Assembly: GCA_000149265.1 (NCBI GenBank)
Contig: CH002344.1
Location: forward strand, 293,598 to 357,597
Direction: 5' to 3'
Source: Ciona savignyi
Lineage: Eukaryota > Chordata > Ascidiacea > Phlebobranchia > Cionidae
Length of the DNA stretch: 64,000 nt
Shown: one piece after another, positions 11,789-22,929 of the stretch
Layout of the letters: every line of letters starts with the position of its first letter
Numbering within the stretch: position 1 is the first letter of the stretch
The notes under the pieces: model-generated
Told to the model about the DNA's origin: nothing
The model's input: the letters and a program-made list of their open reading frames with translations, nothing else
The model's database searches: none
Program-made: the position numbers and the translations under genes

Positions 11789-12013
11789 AGATAGAATAGG
11801 ATAAGATATTCATGTTTATCCCCATGAATGGGAAAACCAAGGGGGTTAACATACGGTTCCTTCAATTTGGTAGAACCCATTAATCCGCTGGGTTCAGGCA
11901 ATGTCCGTAAAGTGCCTTGCTCAAGGACACAACTGACTAGCTAGCGACCAGTTCCGCACATGCAAACGTCCCACTGTAAGGCGACGCACTTAACCGCTAG
12001 ACCAACCGTCCGA
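11789..12013 (-). repeat. Family A SINE with internal deletion
   Basis: Minus-strand copy with a tail-like gataggataag start, ggggataaacatg reversed, and the head end (ggttggtctagcggttaagt). The middle part with cgaggtgatctgacgat is missing, about 75 bases shorter than the 6991-7292 copy. Confidence 0.75.
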
Positions 12014-12019
12014 ACTGGT

Positions 12020-12680
12020 CTTGCACTTATATGATATGCCTGTACAGACAGGGGTCGACAACCTGCGGCTTTTTTATCTTGATGCTGTTGTCATTTTATT
12101 ACTACTATAATAAGCTTTAATACGTTTAATCTATAAGTGAAATAAACACTACAACTCGTGTCTATTCCTATTATTGCGCAAATATTAGTTTTAAGGCTCT
12201 CAGTGATCTTTATTTTGTGAAATATCGGTAAAAATGGCAAAAGGTTGCCGACCCCTCAACTTAAGATGCAAAATATTGCCGACCTCTGGACTAAACCAAT
12301 ACAAATCGTAAGAGAATTTCAAAGGTTGGTTAAATAGATAACCAAACCTCATACGCATCATAAACGGATTTTCGGTAAATCCCCCAAAATAAAACTACAC
12401 TTAAAACAGCAATTGGTCTACGTAACGTTTTATATACACACGAATAAATAGTTTCCATTTTTTGATCCGACGTTTTTGTTGGAGGATGCTTCGAGAGTTT
12501 GCAGCAGTCTCGGAGCATTTGGAATATCACGTTAAAATATTCAGGAATGTTGGCTACGATGGCCTAGATGTGATATTTAAACTTTGTTATATAGCCCGAT
12601 GAAGAACCCCAAAACTTTAAGTAATCCTTATAAATAAAAATTGGTATTTGGCTTAGTTATGTGTCCCATTTTTTATTCTT
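12020..12680. other. Intergenic, weak open frame only
   Basis: A 66-codon minus-strand frame (12330-12530) has a hydrophobic stretch but no supported splice sites or recognisable family. Nothing else is supported. Confidence 0.4.
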
Positions 12681-12689
12681 TTTGGTGGA

Positions 12690-14711
12690 ATTCAGCTTCA
12701 TTTCACTACATCGCTTAAAAAGAGGCTTAACTAAAAACATTTGTTTTAAATGTTCGTTAATCTAACACGATGATTATTTTTTAACCCATACGTTTATGGT
12801 TGTAGAAACAAACTTCATTCTTGGGGCCGTTCAATTAGATTTGGTGGTTATGCACTTACTGTTATTAACGAACAACTTTTCAGTTTGTAAATAGAGAGTG
12901 TCAACCAAGAGAGTGTCTACCACGTGTTTAACCACCACTATTTGTAAAACACATTTTGTATGCCATATATTCATGCGACAGGTTTCCTAACCACAATTGG
13001 TATTTTATATACCGAGTATGTAGTTTGTTTCTGCAAGCAATAACGCATGGGTCCCGTAGTTATCAAACCAAACTTCTTTTCCGTATGTAGTTAAAAAATC
13101 GTGTTAGATTTACGAACATTTCACCACAAATGTTGGTAGTGAAATGAAGCTAAATTTTTTTACGAAATTCCCCTGGGCTTCGGGTAATTCCCCTAGGATT
13201 AGTACATAATTCTTTTTATATCTGGGTCATGTTATCTAACAATTCTTAAGGTTTTTTTTCCGATATGACGACTCCTTGTTGGAGATGTCAGGGCGATATG
13301 GCCTGCCTGTAACAATTATGATTTAGAAACAAATAATAATGTTTAGGGTATTTTCCTGGGTATTTTATTTTTTTCCTCATTGGTACAGCGGCCGCTATCA
13401 CACTAACATTTACCCAATCTGATCAAAAGTGGAGCAGCTATTTTAGCCTTATGCTTTGTAGCAGCTCTCTGCTTTTGACGGATTTTGAGCAAGGTAAAAC
13501 AAGCAGCAGAACAATAGGTAGGTATAGGTAAAGGTTTTGAGAAAGCAGCAGAACCAAGCGAGGCTCTACTAAAATTCTCTCTGATATTACGAAATCTTAT
13601 ACGGTTTATATAAGACACATAACCGGAAACACATGTTTGTATATACGAGGCGTGGACGCCGTTAAACAGAAATCGCAGGAAAGCAATTCATCGACTGAAA
13701 TGTCGAAAACAGGAAATTAATCGCGACTTACCATGCACAAAATATGGACACATGGCATGGCGCGACCTAGTTGTTAAAATATATAATAATACAATTATAA
13801 ACGTGTGGGATTCCCACAGCTTAAAAGAAGTTATTTTTTTTAAATAATGTTTTGGTTTTTAGAGTCTCAGGGAAATACTCTAGAAATTATTACCCAAAAT
13901 TTTTGTTTTGGCATATCTAAACCACGTTGTCTAACAAATGACCAAGTTTCATTGCAATTCCATTACTCGTTTTGGTAGATGTCGTGGCGCCATGCCATGC
14001 CTGTCACAGTGTCACAATCATGATTTGAGAACAAAATCATATTATTTTATTACGATTCCATTATTCCTTCTGGTAGATGTGGGGGCGACATGGCATGCTT
14101 GTCACGTTAAAAATCAAAACGTTTTTTTAATAGCTTTGTGGGGCATAGCGCTTGAACGGCTGCTTTAATTTTAATCAGATTCTGTAAAATGTTGAAACGT
14201 TAGACACTTTGTGCCAATTAAAAGAAAGAAAACATTTACTTAGGGTAATTCCCTTAAAAACAAAGATATGTTTTTGAATCATGATTGTGACAAGCATGCA
14301 TATCGTACTGAAATCTCCAACAAGGAGTCGTCAAATCAAATCAAAACTATAAGAATTGTTACATAACATGACCCACATATGTAAAAACAGAAACTTATCT
14401 ACTAAACCCAGGGGAATTCCCTGAAACAATAAAAAAACTAAATCAGGCTGTTTTTGAAATTGAGCTTCATTTCTTGAAAAGAAGCTTTGATTTAAAATAA
14501 TTGTGGTGAAATGTTCCTAAATCTAACACGATTGTTCGTTTTTTTTAATACACTTGGAAGAGAAGTTTGGTTTGATAACTATGGGACCTAAACGTTTATG
14601 CTTGCAGAAACAAACCACATACTCGGTGTATAATTTACCAATTGTGGTTAGGGACCCATTAATAATGTGTTTCACAAATAACGGTGGTTAAACACGTGAT
14701 TGACACTCTCC
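12690..14711. mobile_element. Large inverted-repeat (foldback-like) element
   Basis: Left arm about 12893-13330 and right arm about 14250-14711 are diverged reverse complements of each other. Shared words are cacgtgtttaaccacc, ctaaccacaattggta, atcgtgttagattta, atgaagct and gacgactccttgttggagat. The arms end in gagagtgtc and gacactctc. A further partial arm lies at 12690-12840. Between the arms are direct repeats of ggtagatgt(c/g)g(t/g)ggcg at about 13974 and 14072. No transposase frame is seen. This could be a non-autonomous foldback element or two inverted copies of one older repeat; I saw no clear target duplication. Confidence 0.6.
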
Positions 14712-14734
14712 AGTTATATTTTCCTTTTGATTCC

Positions 14735-15080
14735 GAAGGGAACACATTTTGTATTTACTTCGTTTTTTTGTTCCTTTTTCTGCGTTACGCTGGTGACCGG
14801 TTTGTCATTTCGCCAGATGTTGGCATGAAGGGGTTAATTAATCAGGTTCAAATATAAAATCGTTACTGGCTTGTTAATATTTTGCAACGACCTATAATTT
14901 TACAAAAAGTCCAAGGTGAATTTCCGCATAATATAAAATGTAAAAAGAGGCACATGTTTGACCATTTTTAGCGTTATCGCCGACATTTTTGAATTGGAAA
15001 GAAATATTTGATTCAATTTTTTTTAAGTTAAGATGTGTAACCTAATCATAAAAACAAAATTGTAATTAAAATAACCCAGT
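14735..15080 (+). repeat. Dispersed repeat, copy 1
   Basis: Shares order and wording with 22150-22600: gttc/gtttttttctgcgt, ggt.tgtcat.tcgcca, ttttattttgcaac-like text, then gttatcgc(c/t)ga.attttt and a ggaaagaaatatt block. Similarity is patchy, so the element is old. No coding part is visible. Confidence 0.5.
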
Positions 15081-15094
15081 TTCCCCTAAAATAG

Positions 15095-15345
15095 GAAAAC
15101 AAAGGTGGTTATAATCAATCGATCGTCAGGTTACCTCGCGGTCACCGTCGGTTTACCGCAGCTATTTCAGTGTGTTAAGTATGATTCACCTTCAATTTAG
15201 TATAATTCAATAATCCGCTAATTTCAGGCAATGTCCGTTTAGTGCCTTGCCCGAGGACAGAACCGACTAGCTATCGACCAGTTCGGAACCTGCAGCACTT
15301 TAGTCTGGAAGGCGACGGGCTATAACCCACCAAGCTAATCAGTCG
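15095..15345 (-). repeat. Family A SINE, diverged
   Basis: Minus-strand copy: tcgtcaggttacctcgcggt, tgtgttaagtatgattcacc, cttgcccgaggacagaaccg, ctagctatcgaccagttcgg. The tail is degraded. Confidence 0.7.
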
Positions 15346-15479
15346 GAGCTTCATACAAAACCTTGCTAAGTGGCCATTTTCATTTTCCAGATAACTTGTA
15401 ATCCACTGTGGCTACCAAAACCAGGTTTCAATAAAAATTAAAAGGAAAACATCCAGACTTATTGTGTGACCCTCTTTTA

Positions 15480-15600
15480 TTATTCTTTTTTAACCTAGTC
15501 GAGTTTCAAGCCCGAGATAGAGTGGTCACTACAACCGTTTTTTTTGTATAGGAGTCAGTATATCTATCGGTCGCGTTAACCACAAGACCGTACTTCATAA
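15480..15600 (-). repeat. Family B SINE
   Basis: Reverse complement has a ggtcttgtggttaacgcgac head, aaaaaaaacggttgtagtga and a gggcttgaaactcgac B-box region. Confidence 0.6.
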
Positions 15601-15778
15601 CCCTTTTCTCCAATGGTGCCCACTATAATTCCTAATATCACCAACCAGCGATTGTTTACTTTTAGATCCAAATATATTTGTGATATATACAACAGCTAAC
15701 ACAATGAAATACTTGAGTGATAAGATAGGAAAAAAGGATTAAAAATATTAAAAAAATGCTTAAACAATAACATACGAT

Positions 15779-18700
15779 TTAGGACGACCAAAGTGAAGTA
15801 TGTTTTTTGACCCATTTTCGCATGAAATTTACGGCGTGGTCTGAATAGATCAACGGATTCAGTACACTGTTTAACGGGTGCAAAACACCGGCGCATACCA
15901 CATATACAATGTTATCAAGCTTCACACCCGCTAAACTAATAAACGCCATAATGCATATAGGAATCCTCGTGCAACAAAAAATTTGTAAGGATCATCGCAG
16001 CGACTGTTCGAAGCAACCGTCTCGACTTGGACTTTCCGAACCTTTGTGACTTTCCTGCTTTGTTGGTATAGAATCAAGTAACAGCACGCCATGTATACAA
16101 ACAGACAGAAGTTGAGAACGATGATAAAGGTCGAGTAACCCCATGAAGCATCACCCACTTTAGGAAACAATCTTGGCATGCAGACCCTGGTTTCACTGAA
16201 GTAACCGAATTCACCTTTGATGGAAAGTTCTTGGAACGCGTTGTGTGATGGTGTCTTTGACACCAAACCAGTCCTTGTTTGAGAAGTTGTCTGAAAAGTG
16301 ATGGACGCGATTAGCCAGCCATATCCATGTCGGTCTTTGCGATTTCCTGCCTTGAAAAGAAATAGTTCGGAAACCAAACAGATTTAATAAAATATCCTGA
16401 TCTGTAATTAGCCAGACGAGGAGAGTTCCAAAAAGAATACCAAGGCACCAAGCGCAAACGATAGGGTGGCGGCGTAGGTCACACGTTTTATGCTGCTCAT
16501 TCTTACGGGAAAGTAAACAGAGACAAAGTCGAATGGTGGCCATCGTCGCCATTATAAGAGCTTGATACATTCGGTCGAAACTACAGCCAAAGAACCAAGA
16601 AATCGAGCAAGTATGACTGCTCCCTCCATTCAGCATCGTAATAGCAATAACTGCCAGAAAACTGACTTCCCATTGCAGACACTGAGAGTAGATAAACGCC
16701 CATGAGTAAATCCGACACCGATAGGTTAGCCACCAGCCAAAGAAAGGCGACTTTTAACGGCTCCGATTTAGCTGTTCTGACCTGCATGATTGATATGATA
16801 CAAACCGAAGTGTTTCCCAACAGAGATATGCCACCCATTATCCATAAAATAACACGAAACAGCTGGGTTGCCAATCATTTCAAACGGGAGATGAAAACAC
16901 AGTCTCTTTCTTGCTGTCCGCCGGGCATTCGTCACTTTCCGTCGCTACAATCCTTTATTCCGTTTTCAAACCGTTCGCGCCCAACCGACAGGGGCTGTTT
17001 ACTCTTGCAGTAAAACCTGGTTTCGTTGCACACAGATTCCCATTCATCCGAACCATCATCGCAATCCAACACTCCGTCACATAGTAATAACTTCTCGATG
17101 CTAAAAAAGTTTTTGGTCGGAGTGTTGCAGTAATATCGACCAGTGCAGTTTGTTTTGTCAAATCCAAGTCCACAAGCTAAGGAGAAACGCGGACGGCCAT
17201 TGCAGTACTCTCTTTTAAGAAGAAATATTAGTCCCTTTCTTTTCCACACTGCTGACATTTCCTCATGGTGGCATGTGATATCGGACTTACAAAAATGGGA
17301 TTCTATTGGACAACCTGCACCACATTCATCTTCTCGGTTGTAACATTCTGGTATCCCATCGCACGCACTCGCGTTGGTGTAGACGACTCCTTTTTGGTCA
17401 GTCGGGCATAAAAAATGCCTGATTGGTTCATAGAGGCTTCGGTTTACTGGTTTAGATTTCATACAATACTTTAAGTTTGCATTTCCGTCACAGCTCAGCG
17501 ATTTATTACAAACCACGTATTCATTTGGCATACATTCGTTGTTGCACAGCATTTGGCCAAGCGGACAGTTCTTCCGGGATTCCCCTAAAACGTCAATGCA
17601 AAGTGTCTGATTCTCGCAAAGACATTCATCCGACATATCGTAACAATCAATAACACCATCGCACACTTGTTTGGGGGAAAGCATTAGCTTTTTGTCTAGG
17701 CAACGAAAACATTTTAACTTTCCGTCGACAAAACAGATGTTCGACTTATCCTGACAGTATTGGTTGTTGTTCAATAGATTTACTTGGGGAAGAACTGCAC
17801 GATTGCAGGAGTTGTGTGTAATTGCTCAACGCTCTGCATTTAAAACCGGGCACATCGTACATCTCGTCGCTTCCGTCAGAGCATTCTGCGAATCCGTTGC
17901 AGAGGTTTGGTGTAATAACAAATCCTTTATTTTCACACTGCTGGAGCCCATTTCTATTGTAGGTAATTATTGATATACCACCACTGGGTGTCAATGACAG
18001 TGCGATTTTTATTCGAATATATATCCACCTGTTTGTACTTCTTATATTTTCTTGATAATTTAGATAACTGAATTCGGAGACTGTAGAACGCCGCGTCTCG
18101 GCACACAACAACTTTTGTGGTTGTGATTTCTTTAGTTCGGCCGTAGTAATACGGTACCGCTCTTCTTACAACAGTCTCTACTACGTCACATACTTCGTCG
18201 GAGTTATCTGCACAATCCTGTACGTCATTCAAAATGTCATCTTTACGTACGCAACCACCATGTGATGTACAGTTGTTTGGGTTCAGAATACAGCCACATG
18301 GCAAGTTGTTACCGCTACAGGTGCAGTTCTGCTCGTCTGTCCAATCCACACAAGTTCGATACCCGTTACACTTATCATCTTCATTGTAGCAATGTCTAAT
18401 TTCATCCCTAAACGGAGCGCACTTTCCTCCATTAGCGCGGCAATTGCATTCGTACTGATCGTTTGCGCAGGTGTGGCTGCAGTTTCGTTCGTCGCTCCAG
18501 TCCCCACAAGAGGTTTTTCCGTCACACTCTGAGTCTGAGCTGTAACACGGATCCTGGAAGATCAATCCGTCACGGGGACAGGTACTTTTCTCGTTGCAGT
18601 CGCACGTCTTCTTATTGTACCGACCACACTTCTCAGCGCAGTTCTTCTCGTCGCTCCAGTCACCACAGTCGTTGTAGCCGTTACATTTCTTCATTCCGTT

Positions 18701-20390
18701 ATAGAAACCACTTACTTGAACTCCAGCCCGCATACACAGTCTCCTGTCCCGAAAGCAATCGCATTGGTACCACTTTCCTGAATCATGAGAAAATATAATT
18801 TTACATTTACGCACTTTATTCCTATTCGAACAACCGGTTAGCGCAATGGGTTAGTGCAGGGATGTCCAACCTTTTATTGTAATGGGCCGCATTGTCACTT
18901 AAAATAATTTAATGGGCCGCAGAACCTATTAAATTTCAATAAAAATGGCAGGGTTCGAATCAATGGTTTTGAAATGATTTGCGAAATGCGCGGATAAGGA
19001 GCGCGCGAAATAAATGTTGGTTATGATATATTGCCTTAAACGACCAGAAAGATATTTATTTCTTAAAGCAGACAGTACCGTTATTTAGTAGTACAGTAAT
19101 GATAAATTGCAATAAACGTAAATTCAAAAGGGGTGTGTCGCATCTCGCCAATCATAAATATAGGAATCGAGGTATATTAACGCATAATGGCGATTATTGC
19201 CTTGTGATAGCAATGCTTATTATACGCCAATAATGCAAAGTAAAGGCAAGGTAAATAAATGTAATAGTAATGTAATTGTTAAATGTTATGTTGAAGGCAA
19301 ACGATGTTATATTAACGGGTTGAGGATTTATTATTAAAAGTGCGCGAAATCAGTACCGGTAATTTATATTTTCGCGATTTTGTTAAATTTTGTAATTCGC
19401 GAACTTTAGAAAACGGTTCGCGAATAGCGATCCACGATCTCTTAATTCCAACCCTGAATGGGTACATAAAAAAACAAATAAAAGTCATTAATTTCATCTT
19501 TGAAAATAGGAACAAATAACACACATATAGAAAGAAACAAAATATTATTTCTGCAATACAAAGTCAATGAGATAAGTGTTTGTTGTCAGTCTGTTTCTTT
19601 CTGCAGTTTTGATGTTTACTGCGTCCCTAAAAGCTGACTGATACATTTGAATTAGGCCAAGATTTAAAGTTCAAAATACTACTTGGAGTAAAAATGACTA
19701 GCGGGCCGCACAAAAATCTCAGGTGGGCCGCACTGCGGCCCGCGGGCCGCAGGTTGGACATCCCTGGGTTAGTGTGTCGACTTTCAGCCGAAGGGTTACT
19801 GTTTTGAAGCTGGTCTCTCGCCAGTCGGTTGTAGCTTTGGGCAAGACACTTGGCGGAAATTGCCAGAACATAGTGAAATAAAGGGTTCTACTAAAGAATC
19901 GTGTAAATCATATACAACACACTGCAATAGCTCCGGTAACCCGACGATGGGCGCGAGGTGATCTGACGATTACCTGTGTAATAACCTCCTTGGTTTTCCC
20001 ATTCACAAGGATAAACATGGATATCCTATCCGTTTTGATTCGCGTAGTTTATGTACATCGCCTGAATCGTGTTGGTTAACGGGTTAATCAAAAAGTGGAA
20101 ATATCTTAACCATATAATAATGTATGAATATGTAGTTATCTATTAGATTCAGGCCATTTCCACTAAGTACATTGCCCAAGGACACAACCGACCAGCTACC
20201 TTCCAGCAGTGAATCGTTAACTTTTCAGATAAAAGACGACGTCAAGCGTCATTACAAGCAATGTGGAAAGAGAAATTAAAGGAAAATCAAGCCTGACCTT
20301 TGTATAGTGTTTTTAAATCCCAATCCAAAAGATTTAATTTTTACCTTTTACGGCCACTGCCAACAAAGCGACCAGCAAAATGATCTTCAT
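15779..20390 (-). CDS. LDLa-repeat 7TM receptor (GRL101/RXFP-like), frame broken in the assembly
   Basis: A G-protein-coupled receptor with a large extracellular ligand-binding part. Exon 1 (20345-20390) encodes a signal peptide (MKIILLVALLAVAVK) and joins in phase 1 to an exon starting at 18777. From there about eleven LDLa modules are read (CNGYNDCGDWSDEKNC, CDGKTSCGDWSDERNC, CNGFAECSDGSDE, CDGVLDCDDGSDEWESVC and others), down to about 16930. The 7TM part follows: TM1 RVILWIMGGISLLGN, TM2 NLSVSDLLMGVYLL, the YCYYDAEW motif before TM3, TM5 near YSTFIIVLNFCLF, TM6 RIPICIMAFISL, TM7 LNSVLNPLIY, short tail, stop TAA at 15779-15781. TM2 and ECL2 wording resembles relaxin-receptor and GRL101 relatives. 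Frame changes are needed near 17945, 17815, 16935, 16880, 16865, 16622, 16210-16380, 16015 and 15975, all in one direction. It may be a pseudogene or a real gene with inserted-base errors; some changes may be unrecognised introns. Confidence 0.8.
18833..20030 (+). repeat. Family A SINE split by a hAT element
   Basis: The head (accggttagcgcaatgggtt) lies at 18833-18856 and the rest (19767-20030: ttgaagctggtctctcgcca, cgaggtgatctgacgat, tatcc tail) follows the inserted element. Both pieces join into one ordinary family A SINE once the insertion and one 8-bp duplicate are removed. It lies in intron 1 of the receptor gene, opposite to its strand. Confidence 0.8.
18857..19766. mobile_element. Non-autonomous hAT-type transposon, 910 bp
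   Basis: Terminal inverted repeats cagggatgtccaacct and aggttggacatccctg bound the element. Perfect 8-bp target duplications ggttagtg lie at 18849-18856 and 19767-19774. Subterminal gggccgc words are typical of hAT-like elements. The 8-bp duplication and CAGGG ends fit the hAT superfamily. Inside, no transposase frame is seen. Confidence 0.9.
20140..20258 (-). repeat. Family A SINE fragment
   Basis: Contains attcaggccatttccact, cattgcccaaggacacaacc and gaccagctacc followed by a degraded head. It lies in intron 1 of the receptor gene, 90 bases from the signal-peptide exon. Confidence 0.6.
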
Positions 20391-20544
20391 CTTTTTTAAG
20401 GCAATAAAGATTTGACTTGATTGAAATAAATTTAAAAGCGCAAGTTAGTATGAAAAGCAACTCTATTTGTTCCGATCCTGTAAACGATGTAGTAATATAG
20501 TGAAAATAAACAGACTGATTGTTTTACGTAAACGATATTTTTTT

Positions 20545-20655
20545 GTATTTTTACCCGGCTCAGTTTCGAATTCATTACGAGATCGTTCCTCGGACCGTTT
20601 TTGTATATGAATCATAATAAGTATTGGTCGCGTTAACCATTCGGCTACACAACCT
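20545..20655 (-). repeat. Family B SINE
   Basis: Reverse complement: tgtagccgaatggttaacgc, gaccaatac, aaaaacggtccgagga, gaattcgaaactgagccggg. It sits about 155 bases upstream of the receptor start codon. From 20660 to 21320 I see nothing else. Confidence 0.65.
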
Positions 20656-21327
20656 AACACATATACAACTTTTTACGGTCATTAACCGCTATATATAGCC
20701 TAAACCTGAGATTTTTATTGTTGCTTACATTTTTCATAAAACCGTCACTTCAGCTCACTTAAACTCCTTTTAAAACGAGTAAGTTAACCTAATTTGACTG
20801 AGCGTTAAAGAAAAATTCAAACATTTTGCGTTTGCCATGCTTTGCCTTACATTGCTGATATTGTTGAAATGCATGGTTTGCACACATGGTATTTTTTAGG
20901 TCAAAAAGAGAAATCCTTGTTTAAGATGCACTGAAGCTCTATCTTGTCAACGCAGGGTTGACACGTAGATCAACGGTTTGCCCAAGTTGAGTTCTACAAA
21001 ACTGATTGACGTCGGGATATAGTCATCATATTAAAAATGAACTGAATTAAAAGTGAAACTGCAATAAGCATGGTTTCTTGAAATGCTATATTCTAGGTTC
21101 CATATGGTTTTGTATTAAAGAATAATAACATTAAAAACCACAGTTAAAACGGCCAAAATTCCTGACTGCTAAAGTGCAATTACAAATATAACTAAAACAC
21201 ACATCTGCAAAAATATACTGAGAACATTATTTGCGTATATAATGAGCTTATTTCAGTATGCACACTTTCGATGTAACTGCAGAATATAGCCCAGAATTGG
21301 GCACACTATTTGAATCAGGGCCCAAAA

Positions 21328-21582
21328 TTATTTTGTTGTTAGACTGGCGGGCCAAGTTATCGAGCCTTCACTCACATATAGTTTTTCGCTGTTGATAAAA
21401 AAGCTAAGAATTACGGTATAATTTGGGTTTAAACCAGAAAGCACTGTCGTCAATCGGTGCACAAATGTAGCTGTGAAATCACAATTTAGACGTGTCCTTG
21501 CTATTAAGTCTTGCAACATGTCGATAACATTAGGCGGACCAGAATAAAAGACCTGGCTGGCCGGATTGCCCAAGTCCACTCT
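21328..21582 (-). CDS. Possible terminal exon, unknown protein (tentative)
   Basis: A minus-strand frame of about 83 codons ends at TAA (21328-21330) and begins right after a possible acceptor (ggctag). It has plausible protein composition (TATFVHRLTTVLSGLNPNYT, ILSFFINSEKLYVSEG) with a faint likeness to SEA-type extracellular modules, which I would not rely on. No upstream exon was found in 21600-22100, so it could be chance. Confidence 0.3.
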   Translation of the reverse strand, partial: RVDLGNPASQVFYSGPPNVIDMLQDLIARTRLNCDFTATFVHRLTTVLSGLNPNYTVILSFFINSEKLYVSEGSITWPASLTTK

Positions 21583-22149
21583 AGCCTATATACATTCAGA
21601 TGCAGCGTAGCAGTTAAGTGCGGCTGTTGCTAATACTCTTAGTAGTGTTGTTTAAAGGTAGTCTTTCACACCTGTAAATAAACATAATACATGTAAACAA
21701 TAGGCAAAGTGATGCATATGTTCTGAGAAAGTGTTCGGATTACCAACTCCGTTTGGTCTGAATTCAGCGAAATCGTATAGATTTAAAATCAAAACCGAAG
21801 TTTCGACGAAAGTTAAAGGGATTTTAAGTCTAAAATGACGAGACAGGACAACATTACGCTTATAAAAAGTTTACCTCGTCAGACCATTTTACTTCTGTTA
21901 TTATGGGGTGTTAAAGCAGACTGATCTATAGGTGCGGTCGGGTGTTAAGGGGTGGTTTCGGAAAATGGTTCATGGTAGGTACGGGATAACACAAAACCTT
22001 TTTTCCATTTAAATCTATTATTGAACTGGGTTAGTTTTAACTGTTAAGCTCTTTTAAATACCCGGTAATAATGTATTGCATCCACGTATAAAAATTATAA
22101 TTTAGGGATTTACCGTGTTGACTTGGCATAAGTAGACTCCGTTTGTGCT

Positions 22150-22600
22150 TTTACCAGTTTATTGCACATTTTTATTTTTCGTTCGTTTTTTTTCTGCGTC
22201 ACGTGACAGGTATGTCATGTCGCCAAATTGTTGACACTAAAGAGTTATCCAATTAGGGTAAAACTTTGAGGAATCCTAACTGGCATGCTTTTATTTTGCA
22301 ACTTTTTTTAATTTTAAACCCGCTATCGAAAAAATGTGAAAAAAAGACCCATTTTAATGAATAACGGGATTTTTAAATTTTAACATCAGATTCTTTTTGG
22401 TATCGTACTTATTAGCAACATGTTCCCTAAAATGTCTAATGTATGTAAAAAAGCAAGACTCGGATCGGTGATTATCCCGACGTTCCAAGAACGGGTTCGA
22501 CCAAATCCTTTTGGAATCAATGATTTTAAGCATATTTGTGTTATCGCTGATATTTTCGGATTGAAAGGAAATATTCACTTTAAATTTCTAGGGAGCCATA
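22150..22600 (+). repeat. Dispersed repeat, copy 2
   Basis: Second copy of the element at 14735-15080: cgttttttttctgcgtcacg, tatgtcatgtcgccaaattg, cttttattttgcaac, gttatcgctgatattttcgg, aaggaaatattca. Short open frames on both strands here are not called. A SINE A tail (ggggataaacatg, tatcctattctatcc) follows at 22690-22725. Confidence 0.5.
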
Positions 22601-22929
22601 ATTACAAAATGTACATCAGAACAAAAAATAGGCGCATTTCCCACACCTATCTTTAACCCTTTTCCGCGAAATTCTCATTTATTCCATTCCATAGGGGATA
22701 AACATGAATATCCTATTCTATCCTGAACTCCCTAATTGAACAGGGATAGTACGTTCGGACGGGTAATTCATTCCAATATATGCAGCATGTATAAGCTAGC
22801 ATTTTTCAGGCAATATCCGTAAAGTGCCTTGCCCAAGGACACAACCGACTAGCTAGCGACCAGTTTCGCATCTGGAACTTTTTGATTGAAATGCGACGCA
22901 CTTAACCCTAGACCAACCGGCCGGACTAT

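Noticed and set aside
12330-12530. 66-codon minus-strand frame with a hydrophobic stretch
   Set aside because: No splice sites or family likeness; similar frames are expected by chance in AT-rich DNA.
13403-13618. 71-codon minus-strand frame
   Set aside because: Lies in the loop of the inverted-repeat element; no recognisable protein and no splice signals.
18463-18798. 111-codon plus-strand frame
   Set aside because: Antisense of the LDLa exon; the Ser/Arg/His-rich text mirrors Cys/Asp/Glu-rich coding sequence.
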